From Brevipalpus yothersi (lineage: Eukaryota > Arthropoda > Arachnida > Trombidiformes > Tenuipalpidae): a stretch of DNA of 64,000 nucleotides. The position numbers and the translations under genes were made by a program. The notes under the pieces were generated by a model that was not told the DNA's origin, made no database searches, and saw only the letters and a list, made by a program, of their open reading frames with translations. Numbering within the stretch: the stretch's first letter is position 1; every line of letters starts with the position of its first letter. Location of the stretch: contig QZCP01000556.1 in assembly GCA_003956705.1 (NCBI GenBank), forward strand, positions 62,001 through 126,000. Reading direction: 5' to 3'. Shown here one piece after another: positions 14,601 through 27,188 of the stretch.

Positions 14601-17088
14601 GCCCAATTGGGATGACGAAGATTTTATTGCCCAAAAATTGACATGTCTGTGCGTGTGTGGAATAGAGGATCCAGTTCGACCGGAGGTAAGCCTCATGCAC
14701 GCTCGAGAAAACAAGGAACTCTTTCTTCTCCAAGTCTATTGAATATTTCTCATAGTGATGTTGATGTGTATCTTTGGACATCAACGCCATTCAAAATTGC
14801 TTTCATCCTGAAGACTAGGAGGGGTCACGCTCCGAAATCAGTAGAAAAGCTTGCCTTTGATCTTTTGAGCTCTTTATTCAGGAAAACAGTCAGATCCTTC
14901 TCTATTGCTCCTGCTTATCATCCATTAGCCTTTATGATATGTCCATGGTCTCGACTTCATTGTCTTATCCTTATTCTTCTCACTCACTTCCTTTCTTTTC
15001 TATTTGGCTTTTCTTTCTATCTCTTCCTATCGTTCTCACCAGGTTCCTGAGGCAATTCGTAAATGCCAACGAGCAGGCATCACTGTAAGAATGGTCACTG
15101 GCGATAATGTGAATACTGCTCGATCAATAGCAATGAAATGTGGTATAGTGAAACCAGAGGATGATTTCTTGGTCCTTGAAGGAAAAGAATTTAATCGTAG
15201 AATACGCGATGCCAATGGTGAAGTGACCCAGGAGCTTTTTGACAAAACTTGGCCTTTCCTCCGAGTTCTGGCTCGTTCTTCACCGTCCGATAAATATATA
15301 CTAGTCAAACATATGATCGAAAGCAAACTGAATCCAAATCGAGAAGTGGTTGCTGTCACCGGAGATGGTACAAATGATGGTCCAGCTTTGAAAAAAGCTG
15401 ACGTAGGCTTTGCCATGGGTATAGCTGGGACTGATGTTGCCAAAGAAGCATCTGACATTATCTTGACTGACGATAACTTTAGCAGTATAGTGAAAGCTGT
15501 CATGTGGGGACGTAATGTTTATGACAGTATTGCAAAGTTCTTACAATTTCAATTGACGGTCAATGTTGTTGCTGTTGTTGTTGCGTTCACAGGAGCTTGT
15601 GCTATCGAGGTAACGTTCATATTTCCGTTTAATCGAGCACCTCTCAATCTTTTTAACTCATTTTATGTGTCCCATACTGTTTTATTCAACTTTATTCGCT
15701 TTATATTCTCTCTCTTTCACTCTTTTTCTATTCAAACGCTCATTTCCTTTCGCGATCACAAAAACTGAGCTAATAATCATGCTTTTCAGCTAGAATGATT
15801 AAATTCCAAGTCCACATATTCTTCAGACTAATGATGATTTGCATACACATCATTAGGGAATTTTGTTCGATCTAAATTACATTTGATCGCATGCTCCAAT
15901 CCTTTCAACCCCTTTTCCCTTCTATTCTAACCTTTTTGCCAAAAGATCGATCGCCCAATTTACCATCTCCTTTCATATTTTTCCTCAAACAGCCTCATGG
16001 ATTGGCTCATGAAAAGCCACTAATATACTCAATTCTTTTTCTTCCTTTTTCCACAATCAATAGGATAGTCCTCTTCGAGCAGTACAAATGTTATGGGTGA
16101 ATCTAATTATGGACACTTTAGCTTCTTTGGCTTTGGCCACAGAACAGCCCACTGCCAGTTTACTACTCAGAAAGCCTTATGGACGTACAAAACCATTGAT
16201 ATCCAGAACTATGCTGAAAAACATTGTAGGACAAACAATATTTCAATTAACAGTTACTTTTTACTTTTTATTCCATGGTGAGAAAATGTTTAAATTTAAT
16301 TGAATCTTTTTGGAATGCTTAAAACTTTGGCTGATTACTTTTCTCTTGTACCTCCAGGACATTGGTTTTTTGACATTGATTCTGGGATGCATCAGCCCAT
16401 CGGTTCACCTCCATCTCAACATTTTACCATCATTTTCAACACATTCGTCATGATGACTCTCTTCAATGAGATCAATGCTCGCAAAATACGTGGCGAGCGT
16501 AACATTTTCGAAGGTTTATTCAGAAATCCCATCTTTTGTATTGTAATCATCGTCACTGCCCTTGGACAAGTTTTGATCGTACAATTTGGTGGTAGAGCTT
16601 TTTCTGTTACCAGTCTCACCCTGGAACAGTGGCTTTGGTGTGTATTCTTTGGGATCGCTGTTATGGTTTGGGGACAAGTGCTGGCAACTATTCCGAAAAA
16701 TATATTATCTAAAAAATTGACAGTCGGAAAAGAAGCACCCGAAGATTTGATGCTGACTCCTGTTAATATGTTAGATGATGAACGCAAGCAATCATATCCA
16801 GGAGATAAGAAATCTGGTAGAATATTATGGGTTAGAGGTATAAAAAGACTTCAAACTCAGGTAATTTCTGGTAACATTTTCAAGATGATCATCTTCTAAT
16901 TGTTCTTTCTCACTTAGCAGATCCGTGTAGTTCACGCTTTCCGAACCGGCGTTGATGGTCGAAGCATACCGTCTCAGTCGCTTCTGAGAAGTCGCTTCCT
17001 CCATTCTGCTCCATCAATAGAGAAACAAGCCAAGAGATCCCTCACCAATTCGTCTAGTAATGCTCGTGTTGCTGAAGAACGTCTATGA
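2445..17088 (+). CDS. PMCA: Plasma membrane Ca2+-transporting ATPase (PMCA, P2B-type)
   Basis: Exports cytosolic Ca2+ across the plasma membrane using ATP. Twelve coding exons: 2445-2931, 7311-7424, 7563-7688, 7865-7984, 8580-8744, 11819-12024, 13791-14033, 14179-14685, 15043-15609, 16064-16277, 16358-16860, 16921-17088. All join in phase on GT/AG sites and give about 1139 residues, the usual size for the family. Landmarks: first transmembrane pair in exon 1 (about residues 85-155), actuator loop with LTGES in exon 3, PEGL in TM4 (about 390), the phosphorylated Asp in DKTGTLT (Asp433), KGASE in exon 8, TGDN (about 675), TGDGTND hinge (about 762-768), and TM5-10 in exons 9-11. A calmodulin-binding-like segment (RGIKRLQTQ, then IRVVHAFR) spans the last splice junction. 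The tail after it is short and ends in EERL, so it lacks the C-terminal PDZ ligand of some vertebrate PMCAs. The ATG at 2445 opens directly into the conserved N-terminal domain. Introns run from 85 bp to about 4.4 kb. Confidence 0.97.
3862..3921. repeat. (CT)n then (CA)n compound microsatellite
   Basis: About 40 bp of CT followed directly by about 20 bp of AC, in PMCA intron 1. Confidence 0.95.
4441..4498. repeat. (CT)n microsatellite
   Basis: Long CT tract in PMCA intron 1. It produces spurious Ser-Leu and Arg-Glu open frames. Confidence 0.95.
6161..6206. repeat. (GA)n microsatellite
   Basis: GA tract in PMCA intron 1, opposite in orientation to the two CT tracts earlier in the same intron. 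Confidence 0.95.
8941..9011. repeat. (CT)n microsatellite
   Basis: About 70 bp of CT near the start of PMCA intron 5. Confidence 0.95.
11492..11520. repeat. Perfect inverted repeat in PMCA intron 5
   Basis: GTGATCCTC and GAGGATCAC form a perfect 9-bp stem with an 11-base loop. Confidence 0.8.
11657..11695. repeat. (CT)n microsatellite
   Basis: CT tract about 120 bp before PMCA exon 6. Confidence 0.95.
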
Positions 17089-20000
17089 ATATACAGTGAT
17101 ATGCAATGTTCGGAGAAGATCCCTTTTCCAAACTTTTCCCTATTCTAGCAACTCATAAGTCCGATGGTCACAGATGGTCGATATTTTCACCTGATCTTTA
17201 TGTGTACACCCATACCTTACATCGTTTCTTAAATACTTTTCGAGAATAATTTGAGTTGAAGCAAGCAATTTGCTCTATCCAATAAGAATAATCGTTCCCT
17301 TTCGATGAATTTCACATCGAAAAGAGCGAGCAAATTATATAAATATAGAATTATAATCAAAGGGATCTCACCAATCTGAGATTGGATCTCATTCATGAAA
17401 GGCTTCCCCGCATCTTAAATATTTCTATTCATTTGTGCCTTGCCTAAAATCTCTCATATAAGACCTGAATTACATTTCTCTTTGACCAATTGCAGTCTAA
17501 TCTTTACTTTGATCTAAAAATTTAAGCCTGTGTTCTCAACTCTAATCTTTCGCGATGCTCCGTATTTCATTGCTTGTCTATTTTACAACTCTGAATCAAC
17601 CTCAAATGCTTAGAATTCAGCAATACTTTTCTCTCCGATACTTTTTGACACCATTTTGACAATTAGTAATCATTTGATCAGAATTCCAGACGAGAAATCA
17701 CCTGAATTCTGAAATTTGGAGAAAATTAGAGCTCATCAGAGTCAAGATGGTAAAAAGTCAAAATGCACACATATGCATACCTAATCGATTCATGAGAATC
17801 TATGAATTTAAAGTAGCCGAATTCATCTGCTCATGAGGTTGAATAATTGAACATTTCACATTTTCGAAGAGATAAAATTGCTTTTCATGGGAGTGGTCCA
17901 AATTTTCCAAGACATCAATTTCCAGTGTTTGATAACAATCACACTCATAGTTGTGTGTATGATTATGTAAATGATGGAGAAAGAACCAATCTGATCGATG
18001 GAAGTGTTAATACTCAGAGACCGGAAAAGTGTGACTTTCTCACGCGATGTCGAAGATGACAAAAAGTTTATTTCAATGATAATGATGATTTCCATTTGAG
18101 TTCCCATCCATTTGTTGAGATATGCTCGAAAACTCTGGAATTGATTTATGATTAAGATCGGTATATCGATTGCTATGCGTGCAAAATTTCAAACTATGAA
18201 GATAAAATAATTAAATTTAATGTCAAATTAAATTTCATGATAGGTCACATCTTCTCATTGATCCTCAACGATTTTCGTCAGCATGATGATGGCATTAACT
18301 CAAAGTTCCCAAGTCTCTGTAAAATAGATGATCTTGATGAAGCGACTGATTCAATTCGAAATCTGTGAGCTTTTGTATCTTTGATTCTCAAAAGCTGTGA
18401 GGAATGTTCCATAATTCACTCTATTTTATAAGACAAAAACTGGATTATTCTCTAAAAATCGAAGGGTATGAAGGGCTGTGTTCTCAAGTTGATTCAGATT
18501 TATGCAACAATGCTCACACGCTCACATGTTCTAATGTAGTGAACATTTCTAAAATTGAATGGCTGTTCAGACAAGTTTTTGCAATGTTAGGAGGGAAATT
18601 TTTCTTCAATTCTTCTCTTACCGATTTCTTTCTCTGCCCATGAATATGGAGAGGAAAATTTCTAGGCAACCGATAGACATCAGAGGATGATTTTTAGAAC
18701 TATTTTTCCACTAACTAATCTTATCTAGTTGTATCAGTTTAGATTAGATAAATGGAATTCATTCTTTCAGTTTCAATTATTCTAAGATCTGTTGCGAGTT
18801 ACTGGCATGATCCTCAATCATTTCTATACTGTGAACCAGAGAGAGGGCGAGAGAGAAAATACATTTTGCCTACCCTGATTTACTCTTCCATCTGCTATTT
18901 CATAGAGTATCATGAGAGTTTGAATAGATTCGCAAAGACATTAATGATTCATTCGATATTGATCAATTTGACATGATTTTTCTGTCCCAGAAATTCATAC
19001 TTCTCAGTATACATATACATTGATATATACATTGATGTGCTCGTCAAAAGAGATTCTCACCAGCTCACCTGAGCTCGTGACAAGCACCTTTTCTCAAGAG
19101 TGGCAACTCTCTTTCCATCAGAATAGTGAAACATGAATATGGGCTCTGGTGTGCAGCCAAATGCTCAGAAAAATAATATTCTCCCTATTGGCAGAAAGGA
19201 AAAGAGAGGTATGCGGCTGTATCACTGTTCTTCAATTGTCCGCGAATTTCCTGTTCCAAGAAGAGAGAAAAAAAGGAGAGAGAGAGAGAACATTAAAATT
19301 TTCTGACAAAAACGTTCTACGGTTTCCCTATACTACATCCTACATTATTCAAATTGAACTTGCCCAAGATATTTCAACGCCTAGCACATCTTAATGGAAG
19401 ATTTAAATGATGATTGTGACGCTTTTTGCACTATAATACTCGAAGATTCATGAAACCTCTAGAATGAGAATGCGTGAATTTGAATTCTGTGGTGGAAGAA
19501 TATTCTCTCCATCATAGTCCCTGAGTTCAGACACTCTCCAATCATTTGGAGATGCTTTCCATGTGCTTGAAACAAAGAATCGTTTTCCTCAGCGCCACAG
19601 TAACCTCTATAGGACGCCCTTAACTTTTTCTTCATTCGACATTAGCGTTGCTCATCAAAAATATTTTGACCGGATACGAATCTTAATTGCGTCCAATTCA
19701 TACTAGAGGAATCGAAATCTGGAAAGAGAAGTTTCCTAATATGTCCCAATTGGATTGATATAGTTCAAAACTGATAGTTCATTTTCACCTAACAGCTGAC
19801 AATTTAGGTATACCTCATGAAATGTGATACAAGTGCCCCCCGTCAATCAAGGGAGGCAATTGAAACTAGTTTCTCGGGATCTTTCAAGCCTCAGATTTGT
19901 TGGAGAATCATTTTGAATTCATCAATTTATCAGATTCTCAAGTATTATATGGAGACAATCACTCCTCAAACATCCTCTTGAAAAAAATATTGTACCCCTG

Positions 20001-20661
20001 ATAAATCGATAGCAGTGATTACTGTACTCTCTCTTTCTTTCCTTTTCTCTCTCTCAAACTCAAGCTCTCAGAATTCATCTGATTGATCAGACTGAAATTG
20101 CACGTAAGTTGACTCATGTAGCATAACCAGTAGCAAGTGAAAAAAAGCTACTTTCTTTCCGATGAATCAAAAATGCAAGAATGTGGTCGATTAAAATTTT
20201 TCTCCCAACACACCTAATCATACACAGTCATGAAAAATAGCGTTCACTCTAATTTTCGCAACAATAATCGTCGAATATTGATTCCTATACTCATGAGGCA
20301 CCCAAGTGTTGATCAAGGATAAGCTGTCTTTTCGGAATTAATACTGAATGTGATACTCACTGCCACTTCTTCTATTACTACTAGTTCTAGTGAAAAAAAT
20401 ATGTGAAAGAGAGAGAGAGAGAGGCCAGTCAGTGAACTTGTTGTAATAGAGGGCTACATAGCCTCTCTCTTTCTCTTTCTTTCTCTTTCTTTTTCTCTCT
20501 TTCAAAAGCCATTTTTGCCAAACACAGCAGCTTGAACTAGAGAAGTCTTTTCCTCTCTCTTTGCTGCTTTGCTATCTCACTCGAAAAGCTCAGCTTCTCT
20601 TCAGAGTTCACCAGAAGCGTTCACGACGCTTTTATTTCTCTCTCTCCTCTTTTTTTTCATC
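17089..20661. other. PMCA 3' flank and Su(z)12 5' flank
   Basis: No coding region could be supported. The first part should contain the PMCA 3'UTR. I found no convincing AATAAA close to the stop; an ATTAAA-like variant occurs near 18210. The last 200 bp before 20662 are pyrimidine-rich and probably include the Su(z)12 5'UTR. Confidence 0.5.
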
Positions 20662-23600
20662 ATGTCAAATAATCATACTTCTTTTGATATCAGTTCTAGT
20701 AGTAGCAGCATTTTTGATTCAAAATCGAATTCAAAATTAGTGATGAAAATCAATGGTGTGGACACCAATAACAATAATGGAGATGCAAAATCTTGTGATC
20801 ATGATGTTTCAGCGAAAAGAAATCTTTTACTACAGGCTTTCGAAAGTAAGTGGCTTTTTCTCTCTCTTTATTTCAATCTCTTTCTCTATATTCACACCAT
20901 ATAAACATACACACTTTAACCCGTTCACTTGGGCTCATTTGTTTATCACTGGTATTTCTTCACTTGTCGTATATACTATCAGTATGCCAGTGAACTAGAT
21001 AAACTCGAGATGATTGTCAATCATATCATTATATTCCTTTGTTTGTGTTGGCGTCCATCTTGAGTCTGTGGTGTGTGCGGTGTGTGTGTATGTTGTGTGT
21101 ATATGTATATATATACCTTGGGGTGGATAAAATTGATAGAGATTCAAATTCATCCTCTTAATCATCATCATGATCACCTTTTCACCTGTTAAACATCCAT
21201 CTAAGCATCATATTGAAGATATTAATACTGTTTTATCAAAATTTTCAGAGCCAACCCAAATATACCGATTCCTCAGAACACGACATGCCATGTCGGTAAG
21301 TATGTGTTTGTGTATGGGCCTCTCTTCACTATGAGGCCGACATCAATTCACTTTTGATTATTCCACCCATTTTTCTTTCAATTACATGCCACTTAAGCCT
21401 TGTGATTTAGTTTCCTTATTTCCACTAATACTTGTGTAAATTTTCCGCTTCTCTATGGTCGATGTCTAATGTTTTAGCTAACTGTTGCATTTTTTGTTTT
21501 GGTATTCTTTCTTATCTGCAGCCCATTTTCTTACACCGAACATTGTCCTACATGAAACATCGTATGTCTCGTAATCACAAGAGACGCAAGACTTTCAAGA
21601 TAGATAATATGCTCGAGGAAAGGAGACATGATGCCAATGAAAAGTATGTTCAAGTTCGATATTTTGATGTGTTATTCAATGTTAAATAGATCATGGCCAT
21701 GGTAATACTGATTTTTGTGCGCTTTTTTCCTTTTTATTCTTGTGTGTAGAAAATTCGAAAATCTTATCATCATTGGTGTGGGCGTTTTTGACAAAAAATT
21801 CGGTAAGTTTATGATTTCCTGTTCAGTTTGACAAAACTTTCATTCCCATCGTCTGCTTTCATCCTTTACAGATAGCAAAAATCCGGCCATATTGGAAGTA
21901 TCATTAGTTAGATTCTGTCACAAGAAGAGGAAAGATACAATGACTCCTGTTGGTTCTGTGCCTGGTGAGTTGTGATATGTTGCAGAAAAATTCCCCTATC
22001 CTGGTTCTTAAAAATGCATCTGTTTCCTCCACCGATGCGGCTTCTTGTCCCTGAATCATTCTGGGCACATGAAGAGCTCTGTTTACCAATATCTTATGAG
22101 TGTTTTAATTTTCAACAGTTGGTAAATGCGAAATACTTGTGAACCCAAGTGATCGCCCTTTGAATCCCGTCACCATAACCGTGCCAAAGGAACACTTCAA
22201 CTCCACCGCTGGACATCTAGTCAAGTATTATTCATTGCAATTCAAGGTATCAGCATCTCATTCCCAAATAATGAATGTAGAAATTCGAAATGACATAATC
22301 AATGGGGATAGTTGTGATTTACCATCTTTTAAAAGACGAAAAATAGCATTCAGGGAAGAATATGAAAGAGAATTGATTGTTATCGATCGTTATCAACAAT
22401 GTGTCCTAACAAATGGTGAATATCAGATTGTCCTTTGCGAGTCTACCAAAGTCGCCAATAGTCCATCTCATCAATATCATAATAACAAAGTCTCATCCTG
22501 GGAATCACTTCAACAAAAAGAAAAATTGAATGGTTCTCTAGTAGTTGAGAAAGGACCTGTTCTTGTTTTTCATTTACTGTGGACCGATGCTGATGTCGAG
22601 ACACACCTTGATCCTGGTAAAATTTTACTACTAGATTCCACCATAAATGGAAAAATTAGTAGTAACAATGAGAACAATTCTCCGGTTCTCAATGGAAATG
22701 CGAATTGCAGCCTGCTCAAACGCAACGGTTTTATCCGGATAAAAACTTCGATGAGTGAATCCTCATCCATCTCAAGCACCCCGAGTACCAGTAAAACACC
22801 TAGATCATCCAGGATCACATATCGATTCCTCTATAACGGTGTCGTTATTCAGCAGACTAGATCAAGTCAAGATCTAAAGTGTGCATGGTGTTCATTAAAG
22901 TGTAAAATAGTTCCTTCATTGATGAAACATTTAAAAATGTGTCACATGAGATTTAGTTTCATCTTGACGGCTGATGTGAAAGGCCACAGAATAGACGTTA
23001 CAATCAATGAAAATTTTGATGGCTCTTACTCAGGAAATCCCCATGACCTATCTCATCCCACAACAGGGTATGCATTCAGCAAGAATGGACCCGTCCAAAG
23101 ATCACCAGTGACCCAGCTACTCTTTTTCCGCGGAAAAAAGGTCCCTATTGACCATTCTTTTCTACATAGTGAAGATCTTGATACATCTATGACAATAAGA
23201 TCATATATTTCTGGTCATGATCGACTTTATTACCGTTCAACTGACTGTTATCCAATCAAGCCACAGGTTGTCGAAGAGGATAGTGAAGCAGAAATTGACC
23301 CCGAATGGATGAGAGTAAAAACACAATTGGTTAGTCATGGAATCATTAATTGAACTTAAGCTCATGATTTTTCTTATTCCCTAGATGATTGACGAGTTTA
23401 CAGATGTTAACGAAGGTGAAAAAGAGTTGATGAAAATGTGGAATCTTCATGAGATGAAACATGGGTAGGTTCTCCATCCTCTCTCCATTTATCTTGCCAC
23501 CTTAAAAATGTCTGTTATTGCTTAATATCTTATTCATTATTTTTTCTCAACAGATTTGTTGGAGATTGCCAGATCCCTCGAGCTTGTAGCGACTTTGTGG

Positions 23601-23767
23601 ATAAGCATTGGCGAGATATCTTAGAAAAGAATTTATACATGAATTTCATCCTCCATTTGACTAATCTTTTTGACTTTGGTATACTAAGCGCCTCTTCTAT
23701 GCGAACAATTATCAGGCGGCTCAATTCCTATCGAGTCAACGGCTTCCAGGATCATCAGGAAGAATGA
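20662..23767 (+). CDS. Su(z)12: Polycomb protein Su(z)12 (PRC2 core subunit)
   Basis: Scaffold subunit of Polycomb repressive complex 2; with EZH2/E(z) and RbAp48 it supports H3K27 methylation in the nucleus. Eight coding exons: 20662-20845, 21249-21295, 21522-21643, 21750-21802, 21872-21964, 22119-23329, 23385-23464, 23554-23767, about 667 residues. The N-terminal block has the family signature QAFEKPTQIYRFLRTR followed by PIFLHRTLSYM (about 57-85). A WD-like segment (VFHLLWTD) precedes the C2H2 zinc finger C421-x2-C424-x12-H437-x4-H442, which is followed by the conserved GSYSGNPHD. The VEFS box begins near DPEWMRVKTQ and runs through EFTDVNEGEKELMKMWN (exon 7) to the C terminus. The protein stops just after the VEFS box, so the C-terminal extension of the human protein is missing. 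The first in-frame ATG is 20662; the open frame continues upstream only without an ATG. The family assignment is secure. Confidence 0.97.
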
Positions 23768-25575
23768 ATTATGAATTGCGGTCGATTGAGCGAGTGTTGC
23801 ACTAAAAGACCTTCGTCAATGCAACTATCATATCTGAGCCAAGATAGGGTATCAATAATCATCGATCAACTTTCCTCTTATTCTCTCTGCGTGAAAGATT
23901 CGAATGTTATCCCTTTGATACTCATCATATCTCCATTTTCTTTGAATACTTTTTTAAAATCATAGGGAAAATTCGCTGGATAGGTGATTATTTTGCAGTG
24001 AATTGAGAGGAAAGATGTTGTAATATGCTTATTTATTTCTTATTTATATTGCTTTTTATTAGGAGGCCTTCATTCGAATCGATTCGAATATTTCCAGCAC
24101 TTTTCCAATGATTTGACCTACTCTACGGTCAACCTTTTCCTCTCTATCTGTCCCACTCGACCGATCATATACAATCGTTTCTTACGCCCCTGATTCGAAA
24201 TGGTCTCATGTCCAACTTTTTCTTCTATTTAACGAACTTATGCTGCCCTGAGATGGATGTTAATGGAAGCACAAAACCATCTCTTCTAATGCCAAGGGTG
24301 ATCTAATTCTCGGTTCAATATTGAAAATGAGTTTTCTCTCCATCATTTGTCTTGATAATCTTTTTATTACCTTTTTGGTTAAACCATTAGATTACCATTT
24401 AAACGAAAATCAATCATTTCAAAGATGTTTCTACAGAAAATGATCTCTTAAAATAATCTAAGCTTATTTAAAGCAGACCATTCACCTGAATTCCATTTTT
24501 TATGAATGTAGTATCTTCACAGTCAAACTTTTAAGTTGAATTGTGTGATTGTTGATCAAAGTTTTTGAGGTGAGAATCCTCAGCCATGTTCAGAATGTAA
24601 ATGAAGTAGAATTGATACATATGTTCGTGGAATAAACGCGAGAGGATCATACCTGAATGAGACGGAAGTTTCTATTTCTATTTTAGAATCTGGAGGTCTC
24701 AGTTTGAATTGGCTAAGATTTCTTCTTACAGGCATAGACAAACTTTTCCAATCAAAAGCTTAGAGCAGTGCATTATTTTCTATAAAAGGCTCATCGGGTA
24801 ATGGATTTTCTTCGTTGATTTATCATTATTATATCTGTCTTCCAACTCAGTCTCGAGATGAAGTTCAAAGAATTATCGGATTTGATCTGTCTCATATGCT
24901 CCTCAGCTCATGATGGTGGACCGGCTGCTAATATTTTGAATTAGTTCAATATTCTTTGACTGATAAGAATTAGAGCAGAAGACGAAAAATGGTTCCTTCG
25001 TTGATTCAGTGACTTCACCGTCACAGATCTTTCCACAGAGAAATTTTTTGCGAAGCTGTAGGTGATGTTTCAATATTGTAGTTCAGCCGATTCTATGGAA
25101 ATGCTGGAATGATTCCATGAGTGCATTTCCGAGAAAGCCAATTACACAATAGCGCAACACTCCTAAGTTTGAAAGAAACATTCTTTCATTTGTTCTAATT
25201 CTTTAGCATGAAAATTCACCTATCCTGCCTAATTGGACCAGATCAGTCTTAAATGATATTCAATCTTTTCGCAAAAACCCCAACGCTCAAGCATCTTTAC
25301 CATGTTTTGCAAAGCTTTAATAATCATTCTCATTGTGGACAAGAGTCCTCGATGAACTTGAGTCATGTATGATTGGAGCCGCTTCTTCTTGCCAGGAAAG
25401 TAAAACAATCAGAATATTTTTCATCATAGAAACCTTGTTGCATTCCTGATTATGCCCTTGAAAATACTTGACATTATCATCCTTTTCTCACTTGAGATTT
25501 TCTGCTTACGTCTTGTTCACGGCCAAGTGGATCTTTAAGACAGACTTTCTCCCAATTCAATGAATCGAAAAAGGA

Positions 25576-25620
<45 letters not shown>

Positions 25621-27188
25621 AGTTCGATGACGAAGCGCAAGTTGTGGCTGTATGAATGGAATTTCAGATTGAATGGAAATTTTTCCATCATTGACTTTAG
25701 TTCATTGTAATATTCTCTCAACAAGCAATAAACTCACTCTGAGTATAACCAATTTTTGCTGCCTAATTATGCCTGAATAGAATCAAATAAACTATACGAG
25801 ACATGTTCAATACAGAATGATGATGATGAACTTCATGGAGACTTGTTTTGGAAAGGAAATCTCTGACAAGGTGAACAAGACTGGAAATAGTTGCTAAATT
25901 GTTGGAACACATCGGAAGCACGAATCCTATTATCGATAAAACTGTCCACCCTGGAAAGCAAAGAGTAGTTACTACTCTTTGCTGGAAAGTGAATCAAATA
26001 AAAGTATTCAGCTATCACTGATAAAAATATGACAAAGACTCAAAATCTAATGATGAACAACACTGAGAGATCAAGGTTCAATTTGTCAGCTTATCAGTTG
26101 TCGTCTAATTTTTCAATTTATTAACCTTATCGTAGTAAACTAGATGGAAAACATTCATTTCCATAATTCCAATGAAGTGTTTCATTCATTAAAATTCAAT
26201 GCTTGCATGCTTCTATATTCAATCTCAATGATTCTTACAGAGCTTGATTTCATTGCACATTATTTTTTTATTAAGTAAAAGCTCTCTCAAAGATTTAACA
26301 AAACGACGTACATTCTATTTTCATGTTATCACTTTAATTAATATCTGAGATAAATTTCCAGTTTCCTTAAATCCAGCGTAAGCCGATTGGATTCATTTTC
26401 TAAGAAAAAAAGGAAGAAAATGAGACCACTCAAATTAGGCGAAAGATAGTACAAGATGGAAAGTTGATTAAATAGAGCTGAAGATGCAAAATTGATTCTG
26501 TTAAGAGAATGTGTCATAAATTTTCTTGAGTACAATTTCCAATCTTTGACAAGGTATGGTACAAGTGTTTCATCTGATTATCTAATTTGTTTGTGTGTGA
26601 AGATGCCAAATGTTTTGTCTAATCAAGTTAATGAGTCGACAAGTTTCAGCATGTGATGGATATACATATCTCTCTCACACACACAATTATACACCAAGAA
26701 TAGAGAAAGTGTTATGGAAAGATAATCGAAAACCATACAGAGAAATCAGTGAGCCAATGTAGCCATAGTGGCATCGTTCCTTTTTTTCCAACATTATCAA
26801 CGCTCCTCATTCCCATTCTCTCAGGACAAAAGTTTGTTCCACCAAACTTCAACACTCATCCATTGCTGGAGACTTGATTTTTCGTTTAGTTACCGAGAAT
26901 TGATAAGCAATTCAATCAGTAATCCATGGGAAAGAGGATGAATTTCTCTTACTATTATCATCAACGTTGTTCCATGTAAACCAAGCTCCATGTGAATTGT
27001 ATGTATGAGTGTGTTTGTGTGTACTTCATTTCATTTTGATCTCATTTCAGTGGCTCATCGATTCTCCCTCTCTTTTTGACAATTACTCGAGTGATGTTTG
27101 ATCATCTTTTTGTTTCAAGGTTTTGAGAGAAAATCAACAATTTGAATAGCTTTGCCATTCTTGTGCTCTTTCAATTTTGATTGTGAGA
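23768..27188. other. Intergenic region between Su(z)12 and nrf-6
   Basis: AT-rich with only short chance open frames. It should contain the Su(z)12 3'UTR; possible poly(A) signals AATAAA are at 24631 and about 25726. A (CT)n tract lies at 25580-25619. Nothing else recognisable. Confidence 0.5.
25580..25619. repeat. (CT)n microsatellite
   Basis: CT tract in the Su(z)12 to nrf-6 intergenic region. Confidence 0.95.

Noticed and set aside
20569..20661. N-terminal extension of Su(z)12 upstream of 20662
   Set aside because: The extension has no ATG (it begins with TTG), is low-complexity, and the first ATG leads directly to the conserved domain.
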